A DNA stretch of 64,000 nt from assembly GCF_019049105.1 (NCBI RefSeq), contig NZ_JAHQZR010000013.1:108786-172785 (forward strand). The letters are read 5' to 3'. The position numbers and the translations under genes were made by a program. The notes below the pieces were generated by a model that worked only from the letters and a program-made list of their open reading frames with translations, was not told the origin of the DNA and did no database searches. Position 1 is the first letter of the stretch. The number at the start of each line of letters is the position of its first letter. Origin of the DNA: Leucobacter chinensis (lineage in GTDB: Bacteria; Actinomycetota; Actinomycetes; Actinomycetales; Microbacteriaceae). Shown one piece after another: positions 17,942-26,063 of this stretch.

Positions 17942-19081
17942 CTAGCGCCTTCCGTACTGCGCCGCAATCGGGCAGTCGAAGGGGTCGCGGGCGGCGAGCC
18001 CCACCCGGTTCAAATACTCGATCACAATCGCGTATGAGCGCAGCAGTGAGGTCTCGGTGTAGGGCACATCGTTTTCGCGGCAGAACTCGCGCACAATGAG
18101 CCTGGTCTTTGCGAGGTGCGGCCGTGCCATGCTCGGAAAGAGGTGGTGCTCGATCTGGTAGTTGAGGCCGCCCATGAGCACCGTTGCCCACCAGCCGCCG
18201 CGAATGTTGCGTGACGTACGCACCTGCTTTGCGAAGAAGTCGAGGCGCGTGTTGGGGTCAATGACGGGCATGCCTTTATGGTTGGGGGCAAAGCTTGCTC
18301 CCATTCCTACTCCGAATACCGCGAGCATGACTCCCGAGAGTGCGAACGCTTTGCCCACGGGCAGGAAGAAAAAGATCGCCCCGAACAGCAACACGAATCG
18401 TGTGCAGATCAGCACGATTTCGGTGGCGCGCGCCTTGACGGGGCCGCGGCCGAAGAGGTGCTTGAACCCGTGCAGGTGAAGGTTGATCCCCTCGAGCGTG
18501 AGCAGCGGGAAGAAGAGCCAGCCTTGACGCTGGGTGATCCACCGAATAATGCCGCGGGACTCAGCAGCATCGACCTCGAGAAATGAGATGGTATCAACTT
18601 CGATGTCTGGGTCGCGGCCAACCTGGTTCGGGTTTGCATGGTGGCGGCTGTGCTTTGAATCCCACCACGAGTAGCTCATGCCGATTGATGCGGCGAATAC
18701 CCGTGCGAGGCGATCGTTCGCTGGCCCGGTCGAAAGGATCTGGCGGTGCGCAGCCTCGTGTGTCAGAAAGGCGACCTGTGTGAAAAGCAAGCCGAGCGCG
18801 GCACCGATGGCCAGCTGCCACCAGCTGTTGCCAATGAGTATGGCGCCCGTGATGGTGATGGCAAAACCGAGCCCGATAGCAGAGGCGACGAGGGCATAAA
18901 AGATGGGTGCGCGGGCGAGCAAGCCCTGCTCTTGTACCGTGCGTGAAACCGTGCGGTAGGCCTTGGTGACCGATGGAAAGTCTTCTGCGCGAGCGTAGGT
19001 CTGGCGTACCGGGCCGAGGGTAGCAGTGAGCGGTGCGGTTGCTGATGGCAAAATCGGAACCTGTCGTTTGGGGCAGCGCAT
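17942..19081 (-). CDS. membrane fatty acid desaturase (delta-5/6 front-end type)
   Basis: A di-iron membrane desaturase with the three histidine boxes HEAAH (residues 108-112), HSRHH (144-148) and QIEHH (about 308-312) and at least four membrane segments. The QxxHH third box and the lack of a fused cytochrome b5 are usual for actinobacterial acyl-CoA/lipid desaturases. It introduces double bonds into membrane fatty acids, using a reductase supplied elsewhere. The start is uncertain. The ATG at 19081 gives 379 residues but has no ribosome-binding site. A TTG about 10 codons later (after CAGG) is possible. A longer frame reaching 19588 overlaps the opposite-strand amidohydrolase and is not credible. 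Confidence 0.85.
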   Translation of the reverse strand: MRCPKRQVPILPSATAPLTATLGPVRQTYARAEDFPSVTKAYRTVSRTVQEQGLLARAPIFYALVASAIGLGFAITITGAILIGNSWWQLAIGAALGLLFTQVAFLTHEAAHRQILSTGPANDRLARVFAASIGMSYSWWDSKHSRHHANPNQVGRDPDIEVDTISFLEVDAAESRGIIRWITQRQGWLFFPLLTLEGINLHLHGFKHLFGRGPVKARATEIVLICTRFVLLFGAIFFFLPVGKAFALSGVMLAVFGVGMGASFAPNHKGMPVIDPNTRLDFFAKQVRTSRNIRGGWWATVLMGGLNYQIEHHLFPSMARPHLAKTRLIVREFCRENDVPYTETSLLRSYAIVIEYLNRVGLAARDPFDCPIAAQYGRR

Positions 19082-19258
19082 GGAGCCGCTGTCGTGAAGC
19101 CAAAGGCGGTTGCCGATTGCTCTTTCACTGTAGTAAGTAAGGCATGCGGTATTGCATATATAGTGCGTGCCGCTCTGGCGCAGAGACCCGCCCACGCATA
19201 CCCTTGAAGAGGCTCGGCCCGGGGTGCCGGCCAAGAACTCACAGAGAGGTGGTGTGTC

Positions 19259-20911
19259 GTGCCAACGACGCAAAAGATTCTCACGCACCCGAATATCATT
19301 GGTGCCGTGCCAGATACCGGCGTAGAGGCAGCCGTAATCGATGCGCTGCTTGTCGATGGCGGTGATATTCTTGCGGTTGGCGAACGCGACGATCTTCGCG
19401 AGCGCTACCCTCAAGCGATTGAGGTACGGTTGCCGGGGGAAGCGATCGTTGCGGGGTTTCACGATGCGCATATACACACGGGTAGTTACGCGCGGGCACT
19501 CGCTACGGTGAACCTCAGAGGCGCTGAAACGCTTGATGAAGCTCAGCAACGCCTCCGTGAATTTGTCGTTGAAAGCGAAACCCGGCACCCGGGCGACGAC
19601 CCTGAGAATGCCAAGCGGTGGATCACCGGTGGCTACTGGGATGCGAATTCGTGGCCCACCGGTCTACCGTCGAGGCACGACCTTGACGCAGTGGTCGCGC
19701 ATCGCCCGGTTGCGCTTTCGAGTATTGACGGGCACTCGTTATGGGTTAATTCCTTGGGTTTGAAAATCGCTGGTATTGGTGCCGAAACCAACGACGTTCA
19801 GGGTGGGGTCATCGTTCGAGAAGGCGAGGGGCGTGAACCCTCTGGCCTGCTGCGCGAGCTCGCCTGCGACCCCGTGATGGCATGTTTTGCTGAGCAGAGC
19901 AATGAGTCGCTACCTGAGCTGCTTGCTGCCGCACAGGAACGGCTGCTCGCGATGGGCATCACGCACGTGACCGACTTTGATGAAGACGCAACACGGCTTG
20001 CATTCGAGGCGCTGCACGAGCGTGGCGAACTCAAGCTGCGGGTGCACAAGGGTATTCCGGCGGTTGATCTTGACCGTGCGGTCGCCGAGGGGTGGCGAAC
20101 GGGGGAGGGCGACCGTTTTATAACGACCGGGCCCGTGAAACTCTTTTCTGACGGGGCGCTCGGCTCACACAGTGCCCATATGCTGGCAGACTTTGCCGAT
20201 GCGCCGGGCAACCACGGCGTCGAGGTCATTGACACCGAGGCGCTCACGGCTCAGGTTGAGAAGGCGAACGCGGCCGGTATCGCTGTCGCCACGCACGCGA
20301 TCGGCGATGCGGCGAATCGTAGCGTGCTGAACGCGTACGAGCGAACAGCCAGCCTCACGGTGCAGCGGGGGCTGCGCAATCGCATCGAGCACGCACAGCA
20401 CGTGGCTCAGAGTGACCTGCCGCGCTTTGCATCGCTCGGCGTTGTCGCTTCGCTGCAGCCAACGCACTGCACCACAGACTTTGCGCTCGCCGGGCGCCGT
20501 ATCGGCGACCGTGAAGTACTCAACTACGCTTGGCGCTCGCTACTCGACTCTGGTGCGCGGGTCGCATTTGGCTCTGATGCGCCGATCGAGCCTGCCGAGG
20601 CACTGTTTGGGGTGCACGCCGCAGCGACGCGTCAAAACCGGCTCGGGCAACCAGCTGGAGGGTTTGAGCCTCATGAGAGAGTGACCGTGGCAGAGGCTCT
20701 GACGCTCTTCAGCGAGGGCCCCGCCTATGCCGCGGGGCTCGAAAATGTAGTGGGGCGCATCGCCGCTGGGCAGTACGCCGATCTTGTCGCGTTGAGTGAT
20801 GACCCACGCGAGTGCGACCCGGCGCAGATCGCCGAGTTGCGCGTTATCGCGACGGTGGTCGACGGTGAGTACGTGTATGAAGCAGACGACAGTGAAAGGA
20901 ACCCGCGATGA
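19259..20911 (+). CDS. amidohydrolase family protein, YtcJ type
   Basis: A 550-residue metal-dependent hydrolase of the amidohydrolase superfamily. FHDAHIH near residues 67-73 is the metal-binding HxH. Further ligands lie in ATHAIGDAANR and RIEHAQHV. The C-terminal beta-sandwich with GQYADLVAL is also typical. YtcJ-like enzymes hydrolyse amides of unknown identity. Start GTG with AGAGAGG upstream. Its stop overlaps the ATG of the P1 peptidase by four bases, so the two are translationally coupled. An A/T-rich stretch around 19151-19164 is the only promoter-like sequence in the 177-bp divergent gap. Confidence 0.85.
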   Translation: MPTTQKILTHPNIIGAVPDTGVEAAVIDALLVDGGDILAVGERDDLRERYPQAIEVRLPGEAIVAGFHDAHIHTGSYARALATVNLRGAETLDEAQQRLREFVVESETRHPGDDPENAKRWITGGYWDANSWPTGLPSRHDLDAVVAHRPVALSSIDGHSLWVNSLGLKIAGIGAETNDVQGGVIVREGEGREPSGLLRELACDPVMACFAEQSNESLPELLAAAQERLLAMGITHVTDFDEDATRLAFEALHERGELKLRVHKGIPAVDLDRAVAEGWRTGEGDRFITTGPVKLFSDGALGSHSAHMLADFADAPGNHGVEVIDTEALTAQVEKANAAGIAVATHAIGDAANRSVLNAYERTASLTVQRGLRNRIEHAQHVAQSDLPRFASLGVVASLQPTHCTTDFALAGRRIGDREVLNYAWRSLLDSGARVAFGSDAPIEPAEALFGVHAAATRQNRLGQPAGGFEPHERVTVAEALTLFSEGPAYAAGLENVVGRIAAGQYADLVALSDDPRECDPAQIAELRVIATVVDGEYVYEADDSERNPR

Positions 20912-21930
20912 CGCAAAGAAATACGAGGCCGCGGCTGCAAGAACTCGGGGTGGGCGAGGGGTCAGCACCGCGAGGCCCGCTCAACGCGATCACTGATGTT
21001 GCGGGAGTTGCCGTGGGGCATTCGACCACTCGCACCGAGACGCTCAGCACGGGTGTTACCGCGATTGTTCCCGAGGGTTTTGCCGCGGGCCGGAAGACCT
21101 TCGCCGCGGCGCTATCGGTCGGCAACGGTTATGGAAAACTCGTTGGTGCAACGCAGGTTTGCGAACTTGGCGTCATCGAAACCCCGGTGCTGCTGACCAG
21201 CACGCTCTCGGCCTTTAAGGTTGCAGACGCGCTCGTTGGCTACGTGCTTGAGCAGCCGGGGTATGAGCAAACCACCACGCTGAACCCGGTGGTCGGCGAG
21301 ACAAACGACGGCTATCTCTCTGACATTCGGTCGAGACCCGTGAACGATGCGATGGTGCGTGAGGCGCTCGCCGCCGCATCCCGGGGTCCCGTGGCTGAGG
21401 GCTGTGTCGGTGCTGGAACCGGTACGGTGGCGCTCGGCTTCAAGGGAGGTATCGGCACATCGTCGCGCATCGTGCCGATCGGCGAGGCCGAGTACACCTT
21501 TGGGGTTATTGTGCAGAGCAACTACAGCGGCACCCTCATGATCGACGGGGTGAAGATGCCGGCCGATGAGATGCTCGCTGAAGAGCCAGCCGTTGGCCCC
21601 GGCAACTCTTGCATGATTGTTGTTGCGACTGACGCTCCCCTCGATGCAAGGCAGCTGAAGCGCGTTGCTAACCGCGCCGTCTTTGCGTTGCGCGGCACAG
21701 GGTCAGACTTTGCCGAGGGCAGCGGCGACTACGCGATTGCGTTTTCAACTGGTGACGCTCGTGCGCCCGAAGAAGGACTCCTCTCGCCCGTGTTTCTCGC
21801 GGTTATGGAGGCAACCGAAGAAGCCCTCATTAACTCGGTGCTGCGTGCTGAAACCCGCGTGGGGTTCAAGGGGCGCACGGCGCGTGAAATTCCGATTGAC
21901 CAGGTGAAGGAGCGTCTCGCGAGGCGCTGA
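20908..21930 (+). CDS. P1 family peptidase (DmpA-type L/D-aminopeptidase)
   Basis: A 340-residue member of the self-processing DmpA/BapA family, N-terminal nucleophile hydrolases. These release N-terminal residues, including D-amino acids or beta-amino acids, from peptides and amides. LNAITDVAGVAVGHST opens the protein. GPGNSCMIVVATDAPL carries the predicted cleavage site Asn233-Ser234, Ser234 becoming the nucleophile of the beta subunit. NPVVGETNDGYLSDIR is also conserved. The ATGA overlap with the amidohydrolase indicates one operon. Whether it prefers D-, L- or beta-residues cannot be told from sequence. Confidence 0.9.
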   Translation: MTQRNTRPRLQELGVGEGSAPRGPLNAITDVAGVAVGHSTTRTETLSTGVTAIVPEGFAAGRKTFAAALSVGNGYGKLVGATQVCELGVIETPVLLTSTLSAFKVADALVGYVLEQPGYEQTTTLNPVVGETNDGYLSDIRSRPVNDAMVREALAAASRGPVAEGCVGAGTGTVALGFKGGIGTSSRIVPIGEAEYTFGVIVQSNYSGTLMIDGVKMPADEMLAEEPAVGPGNSCMIVVATDAPLDARQLKRVANRAVFALRGTGSDFAEGSGDYAIAFSTGDARAPEEGLLSPVFLAVMEATEEALINSVLRAETRVGFKGRTAREIPIDQVKERLARR

Positions 21931-21990
21931 CGAAGCACGCAGTTGCTCGGTCAGTGGAGGGGGAGTCGTTGATATTGCATCATACGTTTC

Positions 21991-22027
21991 AAATGCTTGC
22001 CTATTTTTCATCGACTCGATAGCATTT
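21991..22027. promoter_or_regulatory. inverted repeat and leaderless-type promoter before pepC
   Basis: AAATGCT (21991-21997) is repeated inverted as AGCATTT (22021-22027). The right arm overlaps TAGCAT (22020-22025), a -10-like hexamer that ends 6 nt before the ATG of pepC, which has no Shine-Dalgarno sequence. The arrangement fits a leaderless promoter with an operator across it. Confidence 0.35.
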
Positions 22028-22031
22028 ACGC

Positions 22032-23390
22032 ATGAGTGCCAATGATGATACGAAACGTAATAGACAAGCTTTAACCCTCGCCCAGATTGGTGAGTGGGAC
22101 GCAAGATTTGCAGCCGACGAGCGTGCCCGCCTCGCGATGAACGCGGTCGCCCGCACCTCGGTCGATGAGGTTGCGCTCGATCGCGAAAAAATGCTCGGCG
22201 TGCAGCTCAGTATGTCGCACCGACTTGACGACTGGGAGGCCGCGAACCAGAAGCGCTCGGGTCGCTGCTGGCTCTTTGCCGCGCTCAACCTGCTGCGTGC
22301 AGACACCCGTAAGCACCTCGGCGTTAAAAATTTCGAATTTAGCCAGAACCACGCGATGTACTGGGACAAGATCGAGCGGGCGAACTATTTTCTTGAAGAC
22401 ATGATCGATCTTGCCGGGCAGGCGCCCGATGACCGTGTGCCCATGTTCCTGCTGAGCAATGTGCTCGACGATGGCGGCCAGTGGAACATGGAGGTCGCGA
22501 TCTTCGAGAAGCACGGTGCGGTGCCCAAAGCGCTCATGCCTGAGACCGAGTCGTCATCGAACACCTACCGCATGAACGGTTCGTTGCGCACACTGCTGCG
22601 CAAGGGCGCAAGGCTGCTTCGTGAAGCCGCCGAGCAGGGCGCCAGAGCCTCAGCGCTCGACGATCTTAAACAGGCCATCATGGGCGATGTGCACCGTGTG
22701 CTCACGATTCACCTCGGGGTGCCGCCCACGTCGTTTGAATGGCGCTGGAACGATGATGAGGGTAAGTTTCACGACGCGGGTACCTTCACGCCGCAGGAGT
22801 TTCTCGCAAAGTACACCGACATCACGCTCAGCGACTACGTGTGCCTCGTTGACGACCCGCGCAGTGAGCACCCGAAGGGCCGCGCCCTCACGGTTGCGCA
22901 CCTTGGCAACGTCGTTGGCGCCGACCCCGTGTTGTACCTCAACACCGACGCTGAAACGATGAAGCGCATCTCGGCTGAAACGATCGTGGCCGGCGAAACC
23001 GTGTGGTTTGGCTGCGATGTTGAACCGCAGATGGAAGACAAAGAGGGCCTCTGGTCAGCCGGACTTATCGATTACTCGACGACCTACGGTGTCGACCTCG
23101 AGACGACGAAGGAAGACCGGGTTCGCTACGGCGACTCGGCCATGACGCACGCGATGCTCTTTACCGGCGTCGATCTGGTTGATGGCTCGCCTCGGCGCTG
23201 GCGCGTTGAGAACAGCTGGGGTATCGAGAAGTTTGACAAGGGCTTCTGCACCATGGACGACTCCTGGTTCGACGAATACGTGTTTGAGGTTGTCGTGCGC
23301 AAGGATCGCCTGCCAGACGAGCTCAAAGCCGCTCTGACAGAAGAGCCCATCGTGCTCGATCCGTGGGATCCCATGGGTGCGCTCGCGTAA
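22032..23390 (+). CDS. pepC: aminopeptidase C (bleomycin hydrolase family, C1B)
   Basis: A 452-residue papain-fold cytosolic aminopeptidase, the usual length for PepC. The catalytic residues are visible: Gln73 and Cys79 in NQKRSGRCWLFA, His373 in MTHAMLF and Asn394 in VENSWG. PepC hexamers trim N-terminal residues from oligopeptides. The C-terminal arm that blocks the active site and sets aminopeptidase specificity is present (ends WDPMGALA). It lies in a cluster of peptidases but has its own promoter-like sequence and is followed by a terminator hairpin shared with the converging operon. Confidence 0.95.
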   Translation: MSANDDTKRNRQALTLAQIGEWDARFAADERARLAMNAVARTSVDEVALDREKMLGVQLSMSHRLDDWEAANQKRSGRCWLFAALNLLRADTRKHLGVKNFEFSQNHAMYWDKIERANYFLEDMIDLAGQAPDDRVPMFLLSNVLDDGGQWNMEVAIFEKHGAVPKALMPETESSSNTYRMNGSLRTLLRKGARLLREAAEQGARASALDDLKQAIMGDVHRVLTIHLGVPPTSFEWRWNDDEGKFHDAGTFTPQEFLAKYTDITLSDYVCLVDDPRSEHPKGRALTVAHLGNVVGADPVLYLNTDAETMKRISAETIVAGETVWFGCDVEPQMEDKEGLWSAGLIDYSTTYGVDLETTKEDRVRYGDSAMTHAMLFTGVDLVDGSPRRWRVENSWGIEKFDKGFCTMDDSWFDEYVFEVVVRKDRLPDELKAALTEEPIVLDPWDPMGALA

Positions 23391-23406
23391 CGGCTGATCA
23401 CATGAG

Positions 23407-23448
23407 AGGGCCGGCATGACTTGCAGTATTGCTCGTCGTGCCGGCCCT
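23407..23448. terminator. bidirectional terminator between pepC and the peptide-import operon
   Basis: Arms of 14 bp (23407-23420 and 23435-23448), beginning AGGGCCGGCA, pair with one wobble pair around a 14-nt loop. GCTGTTTC follows on the plus strand. It lies exactly between the convergent pepC and serine hydrolase genes. Confidence 0.75.
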
Positions 23449-23455
23449 GCTGTTT

Positions 23456-24259
23456 CTATCGCGCGAGTGCTGCCCGAATCTCATCGCCGAGGCCACGCAT
23501 CGACGCGAGCACCCCGTCGCGCGCATCGGCTCCCGAGCGCCAGTTTGCGAGCACAGCGTAGGCGATACGCCGCTCGCCGTTCATGACGAGGCCCATGTCG
23601 GCGCGCACGTTTGAAATGGTTCCGGTCTTATTCCACAACCAGATGCCGCGGTCGTAAAAGTAGTGTGCAAGCGGATCGAGCCCGAACGCCGAGGCCACCA
23701 TCGAGAGATCCATCCCGGCGCCGAGCCAACGCTGCAGCGTGTCACTCGAGGCAGGCGTCAGGTCGTCGGCGCGAGCGACCCGGGAGACGAAGTCGACAAG
23801 CTCGCTTGCGTTTGCGTGCGAGAGCGTTTGGGGTGCTCCCGTTGGAATCGGCCAGCGCACGATATCGTCGAGCGCAGACTCGGTATAGCCGAGTGAACGC
23901 GTGTGTTCTTGAACGACCGGCAGGCCGAGCACGCGGCACAGGGTGTTCGTTGCGTAATTATCGCTCACCGCGCCGACGAGTGCGGCAACGTCATAGAGTG
24001 ACAGGGTGTCGGCCTGCAGCAGATACCACAGACCCGAGTTGTCGATCCACTCGAATGGCTGCCTCGTGACGCGTTCTTCGAGCGTGCGGGTGCCCGCATC
24101 GACCTCTGCCAGTAGCCGGTGCAAGAGAAAGACCTTGCCGATGCTTGCGGTGTCGAGTACGCGCTCGGGGGTCTCGCGAAACAGCGTTTCACCCGAGTCG
24201 ACGTCGATGGCGAGGGCTGACCAAACCGTCTCGTGTTCGGTAAAGAAGTGGTGAGTCAT
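23456..24259 (-). CDS. class A beta-lactamase-like serine hydrolase (copy 1)
   Basis: A 267-residue cytosolic-looking protein with the serine penicillin-recognising motifs: Ser39-Ile-Gly-Lys42, Ser99-Asp-Asn101 and Lys211-Thr-Gly213. It has no signal peptide and no omega-loop Glu-x-x-Leu-Asn motif, so it is unlikely to be a resistance beta-lactamase. A peptidase or amidase acting on D-amino-acid-containing peptides inside the cell is more likely. Its start overlaps the stop of the upstream paralogue by four bases. It is the last gene of the dpp-type operon. Confidence 0.82.
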   Translation of the reverse strand: MTHHFFTEHETVWSALAIDVDSGETLFRETPERVLDTASIGKVFLLHRLLAEVDAGTRTLEERVTRQPFEWIDNSGLWYLLQADTLSLYDVAALVGAVSDNYATNTLCRVLGLPVVQEHTRSLGYTESALDDIVRWPIPTGAPQTLSHANASELVDFVSRVARADDLTPASSDTLQRWLGAGMDLSMVASAFGLDPLAHYFYDRGIWLWNKTGTISNVRADMGLVMNGERRIAYAVLANWRSGADARDGVLASMRGLGDEIRAALAR

Positions 24260-25098
24260 GTGAGGGTCTCCTCTCGGCGAAGGCCGGTAATGCGAGCGCG
24301 AACCTGCTCGCCGAGGTCACGCATGGCGTCGAGCACCGGTGCGCGAAGGTCGTTCGGGAGCGCCTGCCTCCAGTTTGCGGCAACCGCGTAGGCCACGCTG
24401 CCCCCGGGGCCAGAAGCGTGCCCCACGTCGATGCGGGCAAAATCGGTCGTGCCTGTTTTATGTCGCAGCGTGATGCCCTGGTACTCCGCATCAACATGCG
24501 CGAGCGGATCGAGCAGTAGCGAGTCGGCAAGCATCGAGGTATCGGCGTCGGAGGCGAGCCACGAAAGCACCGTCGCGCTCACCCCGGTCGAAACGATTTC
24601 GCCCCGAGCGAGCCGCAGCATGAGATCGCTGAGCTCGAGAGCGGTGCCGTACGAGGGAGTCCAGGGCATGTCTGGGGTGCGCTCATCGCGAAGGTAATCG
24701 TGCAGCGAGGTGTTCGCGTAGCCGAGCGAGGGGGCGACGTCGCGTACCGACTGTAGGCCACAGCGGTAAATGAGCGCGTTGGTCGCGAGGTTGTCGCTAA
24801 ACGCGCCCACGAGCAGGGCCATGTCGTCGACGCAAAGGTGCTTCGCTCGCATGCGGTAGAGCAACCCAGAATCGGCGACCGCATACTCTTCGGGCACGAT
24901 AACGGGGCTCGCAGGGTCGAGCTCGCCCTGTTCAATGAGGGTTGCGACGCGAATGAGCAGAAAGATCTTGCCGATGCTCGCTGTCTCGCACTGCGTGGTC
25001 GCGTCGTGCTCGGCGAGAACTTCGCCTGTCTCACCGTCACGTATCATGATGCTCCAGGTCGCCGCCTCAGTGAGCGCTGGCATGACGAACTGAGACAT
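24256..25098 (-). CDS. class A beta-lactamase-like serine hydrolase (copy 2)
   Basis: A 280-residue paralogue of the next gene. Ser41-Ile-Gly-Lys44, Ser101-Asp-Asn103 and Lys214-Thr-Gly216 align at the same spacing. It also lacks a signal peptide and the omega-loop glutamate motif. The two copies differ clearly in sequence outside the motifs, so the duplication is old and they may split substrates. The start codon overlaps the TAA of the LD-carboxypeptidase gene by one base, consistent with a tightly coupled operon. Confidence 0.82.
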   Translation of the reverse strand: MSQFVMPALTEAATWSIMIRDGETGEVLAEHDATTQCETASIGKIFLLIRVATLIEQGELDPASPVIVPEEYAVADSGLLYRMRAKHLCVDDMALLVGAFSDNLATNALIYRCGLQSVRDVAPSLGYANTSLHDYLRDERTPDMPWTPSYGTALELSDLMLRLARGEIVSTGVSATVLSWLASDADTSMLADSLLLDPLAHVDAEYQGITLRHKTGTTDFARIDVGHASGPGGSVAYAVAANWRQALPNDLRAPVLDAMRDLGEQVRARITGLRREETLT

Positions 25099-26063
25099 TA
25101 CTCGTGGCCGCCGTCGAGGGTTGAGGCTGAGACGGTGAGGCGAGGTGCTGCGCCGGTCGCGTCGAGCAGACCATCAACCCCGAACGGCACGCTGAGCGCG
25201 TTGGGGTCGTGGCCGAAGCCTTGCTCCCAGATGACAGGAACACCGAGGTGCCCGACGTATTCTTCGAGCAGGTCTTGCACCTCGTCGAGTGTGCCGCATT
25301 CGTGCCATGAGCCGAGCACAAAACCTGTTGCGGCGTCGAGTTTACCGGCGCGCGCAAGCTGAATGAGAAGGTTGTCGAGACGATAAATATCTTCGTCGAT
25401 GTCTTCGAGAAATAGCAGACCCGATGGGCTCGACGCGCTTTCGGGAGCTCCGAGCGACGCGGCGAGCAAACTCAGGTTGCCGCCCATGAAGCGACCCGCG
25501 CTCTGTCCTGAAACGAGAATCTCGGCCTTGGGCCCGATGAGTTCGCGGCCGGCCCAGGGCTCGAAGAGCCAGCGGTGCACATCGTTGCGAATGAAGGATG
25601 AGTCTTGAAAAACATCGTTTCCGGGCATCGGTGAGAAGAGCGACGAAATATCGAGGTGAGCACGAAACGCCTCGTGAAGCGCTGTGATGTCTGACGAACC
25701 CGTGAGCAGCTTGGGGCGACCGTCGGCTCTAAGACCGTGCTCGCGCATTTCGGCCCAGTCGATGCCGTCGAGCAGGCGCATAGCGCCGTAGCCGCCACGC
25801 AGGCTCACGACAGCGTCGACCTCCGGGTCGCACCAGGCGCTCACGAGGTCGTGTCGGCGGGCATCGTCTTCACCCGCGAGGTAACGCGATCGTGAATGCC
25901 GGTCAAGAACGTGCTCACCGACCCGAACGGTGAGCCCCCAGGCCTCAAAGTAGCCCACGGCGCGGCGCAGGCTTGAGCGTGTGCTTGGGCCAGAGGGGGC
26001 AACGATGGCGACGGTATCACCCTGAGAGAGTGGGGCTGAGTGAAGGTAAGCGGTGCGATTCAT
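25098..26063 (-). CDS. ldcA: LD-carboxypeptidase (S66 family, LdcA/MccF)
   Basis: A 321-residue S66 serine peptidase. The nucleophile is Ser124 in LLTGSSDITALH, and Glu220 (LFLEDIDED) and His285 (GFGHDPNALSVPFG) complete the Ser-Glu-His triad. LRGGYGAMRLLDGIDW is also conserved. Known relatives remove the terminal D-alanine from murein tetrapeptides (LdcA) or cleave microcin C (MccF). Its place in one operon with a peptide importer and two penicillin-recognising-type hydrolases favours wall-peptide processing. ATGA overlap with the upstream ATPase gene. Confidence 0.88.
   Translation of the reverse strand: MNRTAYLHSAPLSQGDTVAIVAPSGPSTRSSLRRAVGYFEAWGLTVRVGEHVLDRHSRSRYLAGEDDARRHDLVSAWCDPEVDAVVSLRGGYGAMRLLDGIDWAEMREHGLRADGRPKLLTGSSDITALHEAFRAHLDISSLFSPMPGNDVFQDSSFIRNDVHRWLFEPWAGRELIGPKAEILVSGQSAGRFMGGNLSLLAASLGAPESASSPSGLLFLEDIDEDIYRLDNLLIQLARAGKLDAATGFVLGSWHECGTLDEVQDLLEEYVGHLGVPVIWEQGFGHDPNALSVPFGVDGLLDATGAAPRLTVSASTLDGGHE

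Noticed and set aside
19082..19588. N-terminal extension of the desaturase reading frame to 19588
   Set aside because: It would overlap more than 300 bp of the amidohydrolase gene on the other strand and adds no conserved or membrane sequence before the desaturase core.
23456..25098. Antibiotic-resistance beta-lactamases
   Set aside because: No signal peptide and no omega-loop glutamate motif; context is peptide metabolism.
25098..26063. Microcin C immunity (MccF) as part of an antibiotic cluster
   Set aside because: No microcin precursor, MccB-type or export gene is nearby; peptide-import context favours LD-carboxypeptidase.
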